Part shown: piece by piece, positions 47,217 to 58,578 of the stretch
How positions within the stretch are numbered: position 1 is the first letter of the stretch
Layout: each line of letters begins with the position of its first letter
NCBI GenBank assembly: GCA_020466095.1
Contig: CM035808.1
Span: forward strand, 17,146,853-17,210,852
From: Chlorops oryzae
Lineage: Eukaryota; Arthropoda; Insecta; Diptera; Chloropidae
Length of the DNA: 64,000 nt
Direction of reading: 5' to 3'
Notes under the pieces: model-generated
The model's database searches: none
What the model was told of the DNA's origin: nothing
Seen by the model: only the letters and a program-made list of their open reading frames with translations
Made by a program: the position numbers and the translations under genes

Positions 47217-48015
47217 TACACAGAGAAAAAAAAATCAACCAGAAAATTGGTTAATTCAAAAGAAAAAACAAACAAAACGGCTTCAATAAGGAATATTTTT
47301 TATTTCAAAAATTTTTCTTGTTGGAAAAATTAAAGATTTTTCCCTTTGAATCAACAAAATTTCAGGTTGAATTGACATGATAATTTTAAAAAATGGTTTG
47401 AATTTAAATTGTTGAACTAACCACGGACATAAATGAAATGACAAGATAGTTTTTAAAATAAAATAAAAATTTACTAAAATACCTATACAAGAAGAAATGT
47501 TAAACCAACAAAATTTAAAATTTCAAAACAAATGACCACAGAGCCCTCTGCTGACATAGCCCCAAAAAAAAGCCATCGGATGGACTTCATCCGATTTTGT
47601 CACTCCATTGTCGTGACTGCTTTCACCATATAGAACTATAGCTGCAACTTCGGCCAAATTTCGGCGCGTTATGGCCTGATTTGGTGAAAAAGTTCAACTG
47701 TGGTGAACCACGCCATAAGTCGAGTGTTGTGATGAACCACGTAATAGAAAGTGTGGTGTACCACGAAATAGCTTTTGGCCGAAGTTGCAGCTATAGTTCT
47801 ATATGGCTTTCGCAATGCTTAAAAAGTTCTAAGATGATAAAATATGTCCTATTTTATAAAACAAATGAGAATTATACCGAACGTTAAGAAATAAAATTAA
47901 ACATATTGCCTTTCAAATCAACCATTTTTCTTTTGAAATTTTTTCTGCCCGAAAATCAAAAGGAATGTGAATAACAAATGTCCCCTTTAAAAAAAAATCA
48001 TGTTCGCTCAGTGTA
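47217..48015. mobile_element. Element with TACAC-GAG ends, carrying a nested MITE
   Basis: The left end TACACAGAGAAAAAAAAATC faces a right end whose complement is TACACTGAGCGAACATG followed by an A/T run. Sub-terminal stretches (AAAATTGGTTAATTCAAAAG against AAAATGGTTGATTTGAAAGG) also pair. The host element is about 617 bp once the nested MITE is removed. Non-coding; arms are decayed. Confidence 0.45.
47626..47807. mobile_element. 182-bp MITE with perfect 33-bp inverted repeats
   Basis: CCATATAGAACTATAGCTGC and the following 13 bases at the left are repeated exactly, in complement, at the right. The flanks CTTTCA and CTTTCG may be a 6-bp target duplication with one mismatch. The interior has three CCAC-rich repeats (GTGGTGAACCACG, GATGAACCACG, GTGGTGTACCACG). 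Perfect arms suggest a young insertion. Confidence 0.8.
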
Positions 48016-48212
48016 GGTTCTTCGGGTATTGCGAATTATTGTAATGGTCGGGCAATGTGAAATGGTACTGTTTTGTCATAATGCACAAGTTTTGAGGGGA
48101 ATGATCGTATTTTCTTGACACTGCTTAATAACAAAGGACATGTATTGCATTCAAATGGGCGCTTGCACTTTTAGTGTTTGCTTTCTGTCAAGGAAAATTG
48201 CTCAATCGGTGG

Positions 48213-48333
48213 AATCGATAAATTTTTCCCGATCGCTTTTTGAATTTATTCCTGGAAAACGAACGTTAAAGTGAAAGCTTTGAGCTTTACATTTGCTAGT
48301 GTTCGAGTTTAGAATTACGTTCATAAGGTAAGT
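48213..48333 (+). promoter_or_regulatory. DRE-like motif and orphan splice donor: candidate internal first exon
   Basis: AATCGATA at 48213-48220 fits the DRE core (WATCGATW) used by DREF-type fly promoters. 108 bp further, AAG|GTAAGT (GT at 48328) is a perfect splice donor on the cut strand. No acceptor-like tract precedes it, so it would serve a first exon. No ATG frame of note lies between. The evidence is two motifs only. Confidence 0.2.
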
Positions 48334-49067
48334 TTTTTGTTTTCTGGAGCCAATTTTTTGGATAACGATGATGTCTAAGATGTTATTAAGTTTTTTTTAA
48401 AGGTCGAGATTGAGCAGGCGTTAATTTATCACTGTAGAGTTTGCTAAATATTTCACGCGTTGAATTACTTCGCGGTGACAAAAAATATCGAATACTTCAT
48501 GCGCCTGCCAAACTAGTCACCAAATTTCTCTAAAAGTAAGAAGAATTGCAACCCTGATATCATTTTCACAACACTGCAGTGATCAGCACTGATTAAGCTC
48601 TTCCTGGATACGGGTTTGCTTAGTGAGAGCGAAAACTCATAAAGCAAGCTTTAACCGCAACTATTTTATATGGATTTTGAAATTTCATGGCTGCTCGATT
48701 CAGGCCTTTATACATATATTAATTTCTAGGTTATTAATATTGAAAACAAACAGGATATGATGATCAAGGATTTATAATTATGAAAATTTTTAAGAACAGT
48801 TAAGCAATGAAAATACCTCATTTCTGATCAGAATGGATGTGACCTTTAGGGTACAATTGCCCGTATTTGATTAATCAATTTTTTTATTTTTTTAAATTTT
48901 TTTATAATTTTATTTTTAATTTTTTTAATATTTTTAAAAATATTTTTTAATATTTTTTTAATATTTTTTTTTTTTAAAAAAAATTTTTTTAAATTTTATA
49001 TCAGTTAAGACCAAATAATGTAAATATTCTACAAATTGCGAACATAAATTGTGATTACTTATAATGT

Positions 49068-49094
49068 ATTTCTCTTCTTTCATTGCAGGTAAGA
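49068..49094 (+). promoter_or_regulatory. ct: Candidate recursive-splicing ratchet point 2
   Basis: TTTCTCTTCTTTCATTGCAG ends at 49088 and is followed without a gap by GTAAGATATC. This is a strong acceptor (polypyrimidine tract plus CAG) fused to a near-consensus donor, the diagnostic form of a ratchet point. It lies on the cut strand 39.5 kb into intron 1 and 17.9 kb after candidate 1. An AT-only stretch precedes it. Confidence 0.6.
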
Positions 49095-49661
49095 TATCAA
49101 GATAGAAGTGAGCTCTGCAACATGTTGCATAGTAAAAAATACCACGTAAGTTTTAAATAGTGCAAAAAACTTTATGTTCAAACTCTTTGTGAAGCATACA
49201 CCTGGTCACCTTAAAAAAAAAAATGGAACTTAACTTTTTTTTTAACTTTTGAATTCACCACGGCTTGTTGCTAAGAAGGGGGCACTTTGATAACGGGGAA
49301 AAATGGGGACTTTTCTTTCGCACAGCTCCGAAAGAAAGCAACACAAATTTTGTGGTCTTTGAACAAAAGGAAAAGAAAGCGAAGTGAATTTTTTTTTTTT
49401 TTTTTTTTTGGGTGAAATTTTCGAAAGAACGGAAGCTTTTTGCACTAGTTGCTATTGTAGGAAACCACAAATCGCATTGGGCTTTTTCGTCTGTACTTCA
49501 TTTTCACCTCGCCCTTTTCTTTTTCTGATTGCGTAAATTTTGTCTTTTTCGCTGTTTACGAAACCCTTTATCAAGTGAATTTTTGTGTCCATTCATAAAA
49601 ATCTTTGCAACTAGAGAGCACGAAACCTGAAGATACAGACTCACAGGCGAATGCCGATGAT

Positions 49662-49693
<32 letters not shown>

Positions 49694-50063
49694 CATTAAA
49701 CCAGCTATCCAGCCAGCCAGCTTTTCAGTCAGTCAGACAATCACATAAAAGAAGACGATGGGGTAGACACTCAGTGCTTTGCTCACTTAATGCCTTGCCA
49801 CAGACTAAAGGGGCCCTTTCGTTTTTTCCTTCTTCTTCTTCTTCTTCTTCGTTTTGCTCTTGTCGCTGCCACCCACGCTATTCAGAACGGCCTAAAAAAG
49901 TAGGTGCGTTTTTCAGTTACTCTCGTATGCCTTGCCTTACATCGGAGGACTCTGATTCTTTAGCTTTAATGTTGCTTGATTTCGCTTCTTCATATTCAGT
50001 TGAATGAAATTTCACTTTAAATTCAAGGCTAAAAGATTTTCGTCTGAGGTCTTTAGGGAACGT

Positions 50064-50092
50064 ATGAATGAATGAATGAATGAATGAATGAA
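50064..50092. repeat. GAAT tetranucleotide microsatellite
   Basis: About seven tandem ATGA/GAAT units. Confidence 0.9.
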
Positions 50093-50167
50093 GTTCGTGA
50101 ATTTCGTATCGTCGCGGGCTTGAAGTATTTTTTATTTTTTAAAACTTTACCTAATAGTAAATCTTAA

Positions 50168-50762
50168 ATCTCCTCATTCTGTGCACTCATATTGAAGGAT
50201 CAAGTTAAATTTTCGAGTTATGCTAAAATCAAAGTCTTCAACCGAGAAGCATGGCAAGATTTTGATAGATCGATCATTAGTTTATACCGCGGAGTCGTCA
50301 TAGAGGAGATATTTGAGGTAAAAGAAATACTAAATATAAAAACAACAAATTTTTTTTTGCATTCGTTGGCAATCAAACATCAATTTGTCAAATATAAAGA
50401 CAGGCAGCTGAACCACATGACTTGCTTTGTTAAAGCCATTATCATAATAATGGCAAATCAGAAGAAAATGCTCGATAAGAGAAAGCTTCTGCACTGGATG
50501 GATTCTTTAATAGAGAATCATCCTTTTGATGACTTAAATGTCAGTTCAAATCTCCGCCAACTACCAATTTTATGAGCCGCAGAAAGCTCTCTTGATATGT
50601 GAAATTTCGAATATGAAAAGATCAATGGTTTGTGAAAGGATCAATGACTCTCCGTGCCTCAATATAGACGGAATCTTCGCTCACTATGCGAGATGTAAAT
50701 TTCAAGCAGACAGGAAAACTAAGATCAAAAAGCTTAGTTCGATTCTTCGATGGCCTAACTAA
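50168..50762 (+). pseudogene. Coding-like patch split by a frameshift, unrecognised
   Basis: A stop-free frame runs 50168-50575, encoding ...SSYAKIKVFNREAWQDFDRS... and ending NVSSNLRQLPIL. A second frame (50538-50762, ending KKLSSILRWPN) overlaps it in another phase. Both have mixed residue composition, unlike the repeat translations around them. The first has no ATG near its start. I do not recognise the protein. It could be a decayed transposon gene or a retrocopy, or chance. Conservation would be needed to call it real. Confidence 0.25.
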
Positions 50763-53548
50763 AATGTAAAATTGATTTCATTCATAAATCACAGTTTGGC
50801 AGGCCAGACATCAGTGATTCATTCGAATCAATTTGTAATGTTCTCTTCCTCCTTGGTTACAATGTTCTTTGACAAAAAAAAAAAAGAGGAAAAAAGATCA
50901 CAGTTACGCCTTCATATGTCGCAAAAGGCTCATTATATGCAAATATATCCTTCTTAATAAAAATTGAGAAGAAAAAAAAACCCAACAAAAGCTTCAAATC
51001 TTGGTACGCTTCGTTCAGCTTCCCAATGTTGAAAGCAATTCAAAAAAAAGAAGAAGAAATAAATCGGCCTCTTTCGCTGATCAACGACATCCCATCGAAC
51101 AACGACGACAATAGAGTGTTGATGATTGCGATCATTGTCAGGCGGAGAACTGCAATCAGCGTTAAGCTGTGGCGTCTTTTTTTTTGAATTTTTTTTTTTT
51201 GTTGATTTCCCTTATCGTTGAAGCAACAGGAAGAGACATAAAATAATTTATTGTTTGATGTGGCAGTCTGAAATCTGCGCGGTATATAAAAAAAAAAAAG
51301 TGCCAGACCCGAAGACAGACTTTGGAGTTTTAAATATCGACATTTCGCAATGAAGAGCTGCGAGAGTTCCAGCGAAGTTCGAAAGTTCGCTCTGCTTATT
51401 GAGATCGAAAAATCCGAGGGCATGCGGGCCTGAACTTTATTCTGCCTGACTTTTTTGGATGCCTTTTTTGAAGGTTTTTTTTTTTTTTGCTTCAATTCAT
51501 TAAGTGCAGCCAAAATTTTAAACGATTTTAGGGCCATTGAAAGTTTATTTCTGTGTTTTTTTTTTTTTTTTGTGATGTTGATTTCCTGTCTTCGCGAAAA
51601 CAATTGATTTGAAAAAATTTTTTTTTTCTGTCTTTTTTTTGGGTCCCTGCGAAGTGCGCTTCCTTGAGTGTGCGCTTTAATAATAATTTCGATCGAATTT
51701 CAAATAGACTTGTGTGTCGCAGCGATTTTGGATGTGAATGAATGAGAATAAAGAGACGGAATGCGCCAAAAATCGAAATTTAAGTAAAGGAAATTGAATT
51801 AAACTCGTTCGGCAGACAATTTGCGTGGGAGAATTGCGAAGATGATGATCAGTTTTGCGAATAACGAGCTCATTCAAATGAGTATTTTGGATTTATGGAT
51901 GAAAGAGAACTTAAATGTATGTATAACTAGAAGGAATACATATCAAAAAGAATGAAATCCTCTTAAGGAACTCCTCATCTACACATTGCTTTAAAAAAAA
52001 AAAAAAAAAAACTCCGAATCAAAAATCGATAGAAAATCCTCTTTTACGTTTCAGCAGCTCTAACTCCTTTACTTCTTTTCTACTTGCTGTACTTAAAAAA
52101 GAAAACAAAAAATAAACAAACGAAAAGAAAAAAAAATAGAGGAGAAGAAACAGAAAAGACAAAATCTGCCAAAACAAGGAGCGTCCTCAACAAATCACTG
52201 TCATTTAAAAATTTCACTATGCTCTTCTGCACTCTTCTATACTTGAATCTTAGACTCAATTTCCGCATATACTTCATCATGTGAGCTCTATACCACCGCC
52301 ATCACCATCGCCATCGCCATCGCTGCCATATATACCACATCATTTATATAAACACAAACATATACTAAACTCGTTCGACTACTCGTATTTTGCTTAAAAC
52401 CGCTCTCATCCTAGCATCCGTTTCCTGCTGTTAGCTGTTGTCTGCAGCAGCAACATTTTGACGAAAAATAAAAACAACAGCAACAAGACACAGCAACAGC
52501 AATACAGTAAGAAAAGATGTATGCATTAGAAGTGTGCGTCCGTCGCTGGAACTGAACTTTCATTTCCATTGCAAGTTTATAAAACCACAGTCAAATGCAA
52601 GTACGAAAATGCATTGTTCTTCGAATGCTGTTGATATGAACGTAGTTGATATATTTACCCGTGTACCAACAACATACAGATGTACCTACACATGTTGATG
52701 GTATGAGGAATTGCCTCGTCTTGTTGCTCGTATTTTTGGCATAAATTCTAAGCAACCAATGGGACTTTCTATTTCGCCAGTTTCTGTTCGTGTGTATTTT
52801 TCGAAGTTTTGCTAAAATTATTATTGATTTCGAGCAACGAGAAGAGCGGCTTTAAGTGGCTTTCAAACATTTAATTGGATTTTTCGCGAGCATTCGATGA
52901 AAGAAATAAACAAATGAATCGTTCAACTTTTGCTTAGCTGTAAAGTTGCTGCCTGCTGCCTGCAACAATGTTGCATTCGTGTGTGTTGCGACTTTTTTGA
53001 TTTGAAGAATTTTTTCAATTGAAACCAGAAGTCCATAAATGATTTAGAGGATGCGGCGCATTCGTTTTGACAAACAATCTAGTATGTTTCAGCTCAGACA
53101 TTGTATTTTTATCACTTGAGGATCGCAAAATCGCACATGTTGTCCATATATACATATAGGTAGTTATTTGAAATGTATTTGACGAAATAAATAAATCTGT
53201 TGTGAAATTTTCAAGACCTCTTTTATGTCATACGTTCTGTTGTTAATAGTGTGTGAAAAACTTTTCAATTCAATAGTAAAAACTGCAGTGTTTACAAGAC
53301 TCAAACGGTTTTTTTTTTTAATGATATAGGAAATAATTAATTTAAGCACATTTTTATAGCGAAATTTTAAATTGCATCAATTTAAATTACTTTCCTCGGT
53401 TTATTGCAGAACTTTTATTTTTATTGATGTCATAAACATGTTCCTTGAAATTTAGGAATTACAATTTCCAATGTCAAAGATGAAATTATTTATAAATTGA
53501 CTGAATCTACTCATGTGGTATCTTTGCGTTTCCATTGAAAGTAGCTAA

Positions 53549-54029
53549 CCCAGCCAACCAAAAGAGTCCGCACGGGGCTCCTTTTCCAGAGCGTAAACGC
53601 TCCTAAAACTCTCTGGCAGGAAGTTCTAAACGAGCTTGTTTTTCGAGAAAAAAGAGCACGGAGCCTTATATGGAGAAATTATACTTTTTGGGATCTCACA
53701 ATCTGTCTTTCACGATTGTCAGAATGCTCGTTACGTCTGTCTGTCTAAGGGAATACGGGCTGCACAAAAGATCTTTTAGGTCGTGGTGCACTTACAGCCT
53801 TAGTAATAATAATAAGTCTGTCTTTTTGGACTCTCTTTTAGAAAAAAATTTGTAAAAAATTGACTCGTTTGGTCTCCCTAAATGCTCTTCGCCGTTGGTT
53901 TTTTGAGGCCTTGGAAAAAGCACTACTTTAAAGAGCTCCGTTTGGTTTCACTCCTTTTCGGAGCACTCCGAATACACACTTCGTCAAAGTACACTCTTTT
54001 TCGGACACTCCGCATATGGTTGGCTGGAC
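53549..54029 (+). mobile_element. CCAGCCAAC-ended element, copy 3 (longest)
   Basis: The left end CCCAGCCAACCAAAAGAGTC and the complement of the right end TCCAGCCAACCATATGCGG give an inverted repeat of about 9-10 bp. At about 480 bp it is the longest of the three copies, with interior blocks as listed for 31305-31653. The right end carries a repeated CGGAGCACTCCG / CGGACACTCCG motif. Non-coding. Confidence 0.75.
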
Positions 54030-55365
54030 AGTACCTAACTCTGTTACCTCAAAAATAAATTGAAAATTCTTGAACCTCCAGTCCTGCTTATCTATCAATT
54101 GGAATCAATTAAACCTTCAACCTTTGCTCCCGGCCACAACTTAACAAACAACTTCAATAATAATCCTGCTCTCAACCATAAATTAACGCAACAGGCTGCT
54201 ACTGCCGTTAAAGCTGCCTTAGCCAGCTCATGCCCCTGTTCCTACTCCAGCTCCAGCTCCAATTCGAACTCCTCGCACTGCCGGTTGGTTGAAGCTTATT
54301 GCATTTTAATTGAAGTAAATACACCGCAAGCCATTTCAAATTACCGCGCAAATACGTACAACAAGAACAACAACAACAACAACAAGAGCCGCCCCCAACT
54401 CGAATTGTAGCGCCGCAATTAATAGCAACAGGCGAAATTCGCGCGTAGCCAGCAAAATTTTTGACATTGAAACCCCATGCCACCTACCGAACGGCGAACG
54501 CAATGAATGTTTCAAACGTGTGAATGTGCGAGCGTGTGAATGTGTGCAAAGTCGAACACACGTAGACATGCGTGCAAATAATTTTTCGCGAAAACTCTCC
54601 ATCGCGAAGGGGTTCCATGCCATACCGTGTACCGAGCCGTGCCGTGCCGTGTGCCGAGCCATGCCGTGCCTCATGGAATATGGGGCTTGACACAAATTTC
54701 GCGCTAGTCCAACAGTTTCCCCATGTCAGCATCATCATAACATGGCCATTGCGTCGTATGCATCCCCGTCATCAACAACGTCGCCATCATCATCATCATC
54801 GTCATCGTCGTCGTCGTCATGACCACAGGCGCTTGTATACACGTTGAACTGTATCAATGACCGCCGAAATAGGCCAAACATTGAGTAGCCAGCAAGATTA
54901 GTCAACAGTGCTGCACCCGAACCCACACCCACACCCACACCCGGAACCATACCGCACCACATCCAATGTTACCATGACCATAGCCAACGGAACAAGCCGA
55001 CGAACAAGAAACGCAAGACCAACGCGACAAGTCCAATGACCACAATACACAAATCTTGTTGCATAAATTCACGCAAATGCTTGTATGTTGCCATACAATG
55101 TATCTCAATATGATGTCCATCCATATGCATATTGTTGCTATCAGCGCGATTTCAATGCAAAGGGCTACCGCCTGCAATTGATATGTGTGGGGACCCATGT
55201 CGCGCTTTTCATTGCAATATCGTTTTCAATATCCAGTTATATGTTATGAGTGAGTGTGAATTTGTATGCCAGCGTATGTGTGAGTGCGTGAAGTGCCAAG
55301 TGGACAATATCAACAACGCTTTGCGTGAATTTGCAATACAAAAGTCGCACGGTCGGTCATACGAC

Positions 55366-55393
55366 GCGACGCGACGCGATGCGACGCGACGAG
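55366..55393. repeat. GCGAC pentanucleotide repeat
   Basis: Tandem GCGAC units with one GCGAT variant, within the more GC-rich patch at 54.2-55.5 kb. Confidence 0.8.
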
Positions 55394-55855
55394 AAGTTAA
55401 TGATAGCGCAACGAAACTCGAAGGCGTTGCGTCGGAGTTTTCGCGCACTCGTTTAAATGTTGAAGTGCGCGGTCACTCAACCCCAATTGAGGGTGGGGAT
55501 ATGTTTGTTTTTATTCCATACAAATGAACATACATTTTACACATACGGACGCACGAGTGAAATGTATGAAAAGCGAAAACAACGTGGACACAACAAAAAT
55601 AACTCATGAGAACGAAAATTCCAACGGTTGTTGGGAGTTTTTTTTTTTTTTTTTTTTTTGTTTTTTGCTTTCTTGCACTTCTCTGAACCCACACAGAGCT
55701 TTTCTTCTTATTTTTAGTTGCCCTCTATAGGTCAAACGAAGCAGCAAAGGCCTTGCTCAAACGGTTTAGATAGCATAAATAAATTATGAGTTCTTTATTT
55801 CTATTTAATTTTCAGTTTTAAAATACATTCGACCTTCTGATAAGTAAAAGAAAAA

Positions 55856-56491
55856 TACACCCGGGACTCTTTTTATACGGTCTTTCTTTTACACGATTTT
55901 GAAATAACGCGGTTCACTAAAAAGAACAACGAAATTTTTTACACTAAATTTTTGGTGGGTCGCAAATGCATAATTTTCTCATCTTATTTTCAAAAAATTT
56001 ATTAAACATATGAGGTACCAAATTAAAGGAAATCGATCCAACATTTTGAATAAAATAAAAAATTTGGGTGTTAATTGGACACTTTTCATAACAAAATGGC
56101 TTCCAAAGTAAAAAAAAAATTAAAGTTTTTTCAGAATTTTTCACTTTGACCGTTTATTTTTCCCTCAATGGGTAAAATTTTTCCATCAATTTAATTTTCC
56201 CTAAAAGCACATACAATTGGCTTTCAAACACCATTTCAGTTTTTTCTCTACGATGAACCATTATCGTGGGAGAGCTATTTTCCTGGACTTACTGTCTAAA
56301 AACTTTAAGGCCCTATAACTCCTCAGGGGTACATTTGCGACCCCCAATACGATTTTTTGTTAGTTCTCACCTCCGCTATCACCTCCCTGAATAGTGGCCC
56401 TCTTAAGCGGGACACCCTGTATATTTTACACCATTGTTTTACCCGGATTTTCAAGGAACCCAACTACCGTGTAAAAGGAATTTCGAGTGCA
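55856..56491. mobile_element. Pogo/Tigger-like element with nested insertion
   Basis: The left end TACACCCGGGACTCTTTTTA and the complement of the right end CTGCACTCGAAATTCCTTTT, followed by ACACGG, form decayed inverted repeats. They resemble the 81-bp MITE at 10400. About 240 bp remains once the insert 55952-56347 is removed. No transposase frame. Confidence 0.5.
55952..56347. mobile_element. Nested element with TTGG-GGGTCGCAAATG ends
   Basis: TTGGTGGGTCGCAAATG at the left is matched by the complement TTGGGGGTCGCAAATG at the right. The 396-bp span sits wholly inside 55856-56491. Non-coding. Confidence 0.55.
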
Positions 56492-58113
56492 GTTCTACAA
56501 CATTGCCGTATAAACATGTTTCATAAACATTTTGTTCTGCTATTGCCAAAGCGTTAATATTTTTATTTTAAATAAAGACTGGAACAGCTTACAGAAAAGA
56601 CACTTCAATCGAATAAAAATGTAATACGGAACATTGCCAAAATGACTATAAAAAGAAACTAAAATAAAAATAAAATAAAAACTTTTCTTAGAATACCTCA
56701 AAAGATTGTTTGTCGCCTGCACGCACACCTTAGATTTATTGAGCCTCTTTCAAAAATTAATTATACTCGACATTTCTTCTTAAAAACTGAATTTCTGCAG
56801 TTGCTATGTATGCAGGTTCCAATTGAAAAGTGCAAGAATCTAACTCGAAGCCAAAACAATATTATATGAAGCATTAAAAATTGATGAGGCGTACTTGAAG
56901 CGGTTATGCCAGACAATAAGAAATACCGAAAGAAAAATGAAAATCCAAAGTACCTACCTACCAAAGTAAAAATTTTGAAAATGAAATTTTTCGCTCTTTT
57001 CATGTTGAATGCGTTTAAAACGATAAATTGATTTCGCTAAAAATAAAAATTATTACCCATCGCCTCCTTCGAAAGTGTCGCACCGAAATGCTCCTTACGA
57101 TTGGGCCGGGTCTAAAAATGAATCGCACAACAAAAAAAAAAAAAAAAAAGTAAAAAAGCAAATCAAAAACAAGCATGAAAGTGCAATTAATGTATGTTTT
57201 GTATATGAATTCCGATTCGAATAACAAAAATTCAAATAAACGAAATGAAAAAGGAAGAAAAATTTCAATAAAAATTTGCCAGACAATGCAACAAAGGCAA
57301 TTTGACAAGCGACATATCTCGGCATATCTTCTCGCCACGCCACAGAAACGATCATACGTGTTTATTGTGTTCGAGGCTTTAAAAATAAATTTGCCGGTGT
57401 TTCTTAGATATCTTGTACGCATTTCGTTTGCGTTTTCGTTTTATTTTTCAATGTTTTTTAAATTAAACAAAAAATTTATTTTTATTTTTTATTTTTATTT
57501 TTTTTTTTTACATTTATCGTATAAAAAGGAGGCCGCATTTTGTGTGTATTTCTTGTGATAAATGTCGTTGATACATGTACAAACGTGTACCAAGTACCGA
57601 TTCATCTTGCTATTTTAATGCGCGGCAAGATAATCACGTTCACGTTCCTGCGACATAGACGATCAACTATAGACGATCAACTATAGGATCTATAGAGTAG
57701 ATCTACCATAGACGGTAGGGCATAGACTAAAGCCTGTAGTAGTCGTCGCGTCGAACAATGCATTTTTACATAGTCGCAGTGCCTGTATGTTCATAAGTAT
57801 CAGATATTGAGCAATTTGGCTCTATAGATTCTTTCCTTCGATTCGTTGTTTTTGTATTCAGTGTAAAACATTTTGTTTGTCGCATACATCTGAGCATGTC
57901 ATTCATAAATTGACAAGTGTTTTGCATATTTTCCCTTCGAAACTTTCTATGTCTGACCCCTTTTTTTTAATTTTCCATTTTTCTAAATTTTTTTTTTATA
58001 TTTTTATAGTTTCTATTGGGAAGTGTTAATTTGAGCGTTAATTGCTCACAAAATATTGAAAATGCGAAATTTCCGATTTTTACATTCGTATTTTTTTTAT
58101 TGCCATTTCTTCC

Positions 58114-58578
58114 AACAAAGAATATTGGCGTAGACTGCTTGGCCTGAGAGAGGCAAAACTCAGTGTGAACCCATATAAAGTCAGGATCTCAGATATGCTA
58201 AGATTAGGGAAAGCAAATATAGATAGATGAGTTTCCCTTCTCTCAGGCCACTGCCGATGGAAATATCAGCTCCACAAGATGCACCTGATAGGAGACTCCG
58301 AGTGCAGACTCTATCTTGAGGACGAGAAGACTGCATTCCATATAATGGATGAATGTGTTGCCCTATGTGGGCTAAGACTCAGAGTCTTCAACAAACCGTT
58401 ATTAAGCCACAACGAGCTGAGGCTCGAAACTTATCTGAATGTCCTCTCCTGCATAAGGAAAATAGCGAACATAATAGAACAGATAGACTAAACGGGAACA
58501 AGTGGCACAATAGATCTATTAATGGTCCCAGTACCTCCACTGTCGCCAAAAGCGGAAACCCATACAAAAAAAAAAAAA
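58114..58578 (+). mobile_element. 5'-truncated LINE fragment (ORF2 C-terminus) with poly-A
   Basis: One frame reads NKEYWRRLLGLREAKLS, then, after a single in-frame TGA (58228-58230), LLSGHCRWKYQLHKM and DSECRLYLEDEKTAFHIMDEC, ending at TAG 58489. The GHC.....LHKM and C-x-x-C...H....C pattern is the conserved tail after the RNase H domain of non-LTR retrotransposon ORF2 proteins of the R1/I/LOA type. The second cysteine of the zinc-binding motif is replaced by tyrosine. A poly-A run at 58566-58578 marks the 3' end. The reverse transcriptase and everything upstream are missing, so it is a dead copy. Confidence 0.8.

Larger units (their letters stand above)
31156..49066 (+). other. ct: Cut intron 1, second segment
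   Basis: About 18 kb without a recognised exon. Contents in order: the transposon and duplication at 31.2-31.7 kb; AT-rich unique DNA to 32.9 kb; a CACTA pentamer satellite and possible LTR remnant (32.96-33.7 kb); AGTC/GACA short repeats near 34.3-34.9 kb; a long GA tract (35.7-36.3 kb); T-rich DNA at 36.9-37.4 kb whose long frames are phenylalanine-rich translations of poly-T; AT-rich DNA at 40.5-40.8 kb; CA-rich DNA at 42.1-42.4 kb; and MITEs at 43.6, 45.5 and 47.2-48.0 kb. In 38.1-40.4 kb I see nothing beyond AGA/CAA triplet runs. Confidence 0.55.

Noticed and set aside
51040..51603. 187-codon minus-strand frame with Lys runs
   Set aside because: Interrupted by multiple translated poly-A/T runs; no motif and no promoter or splice context.
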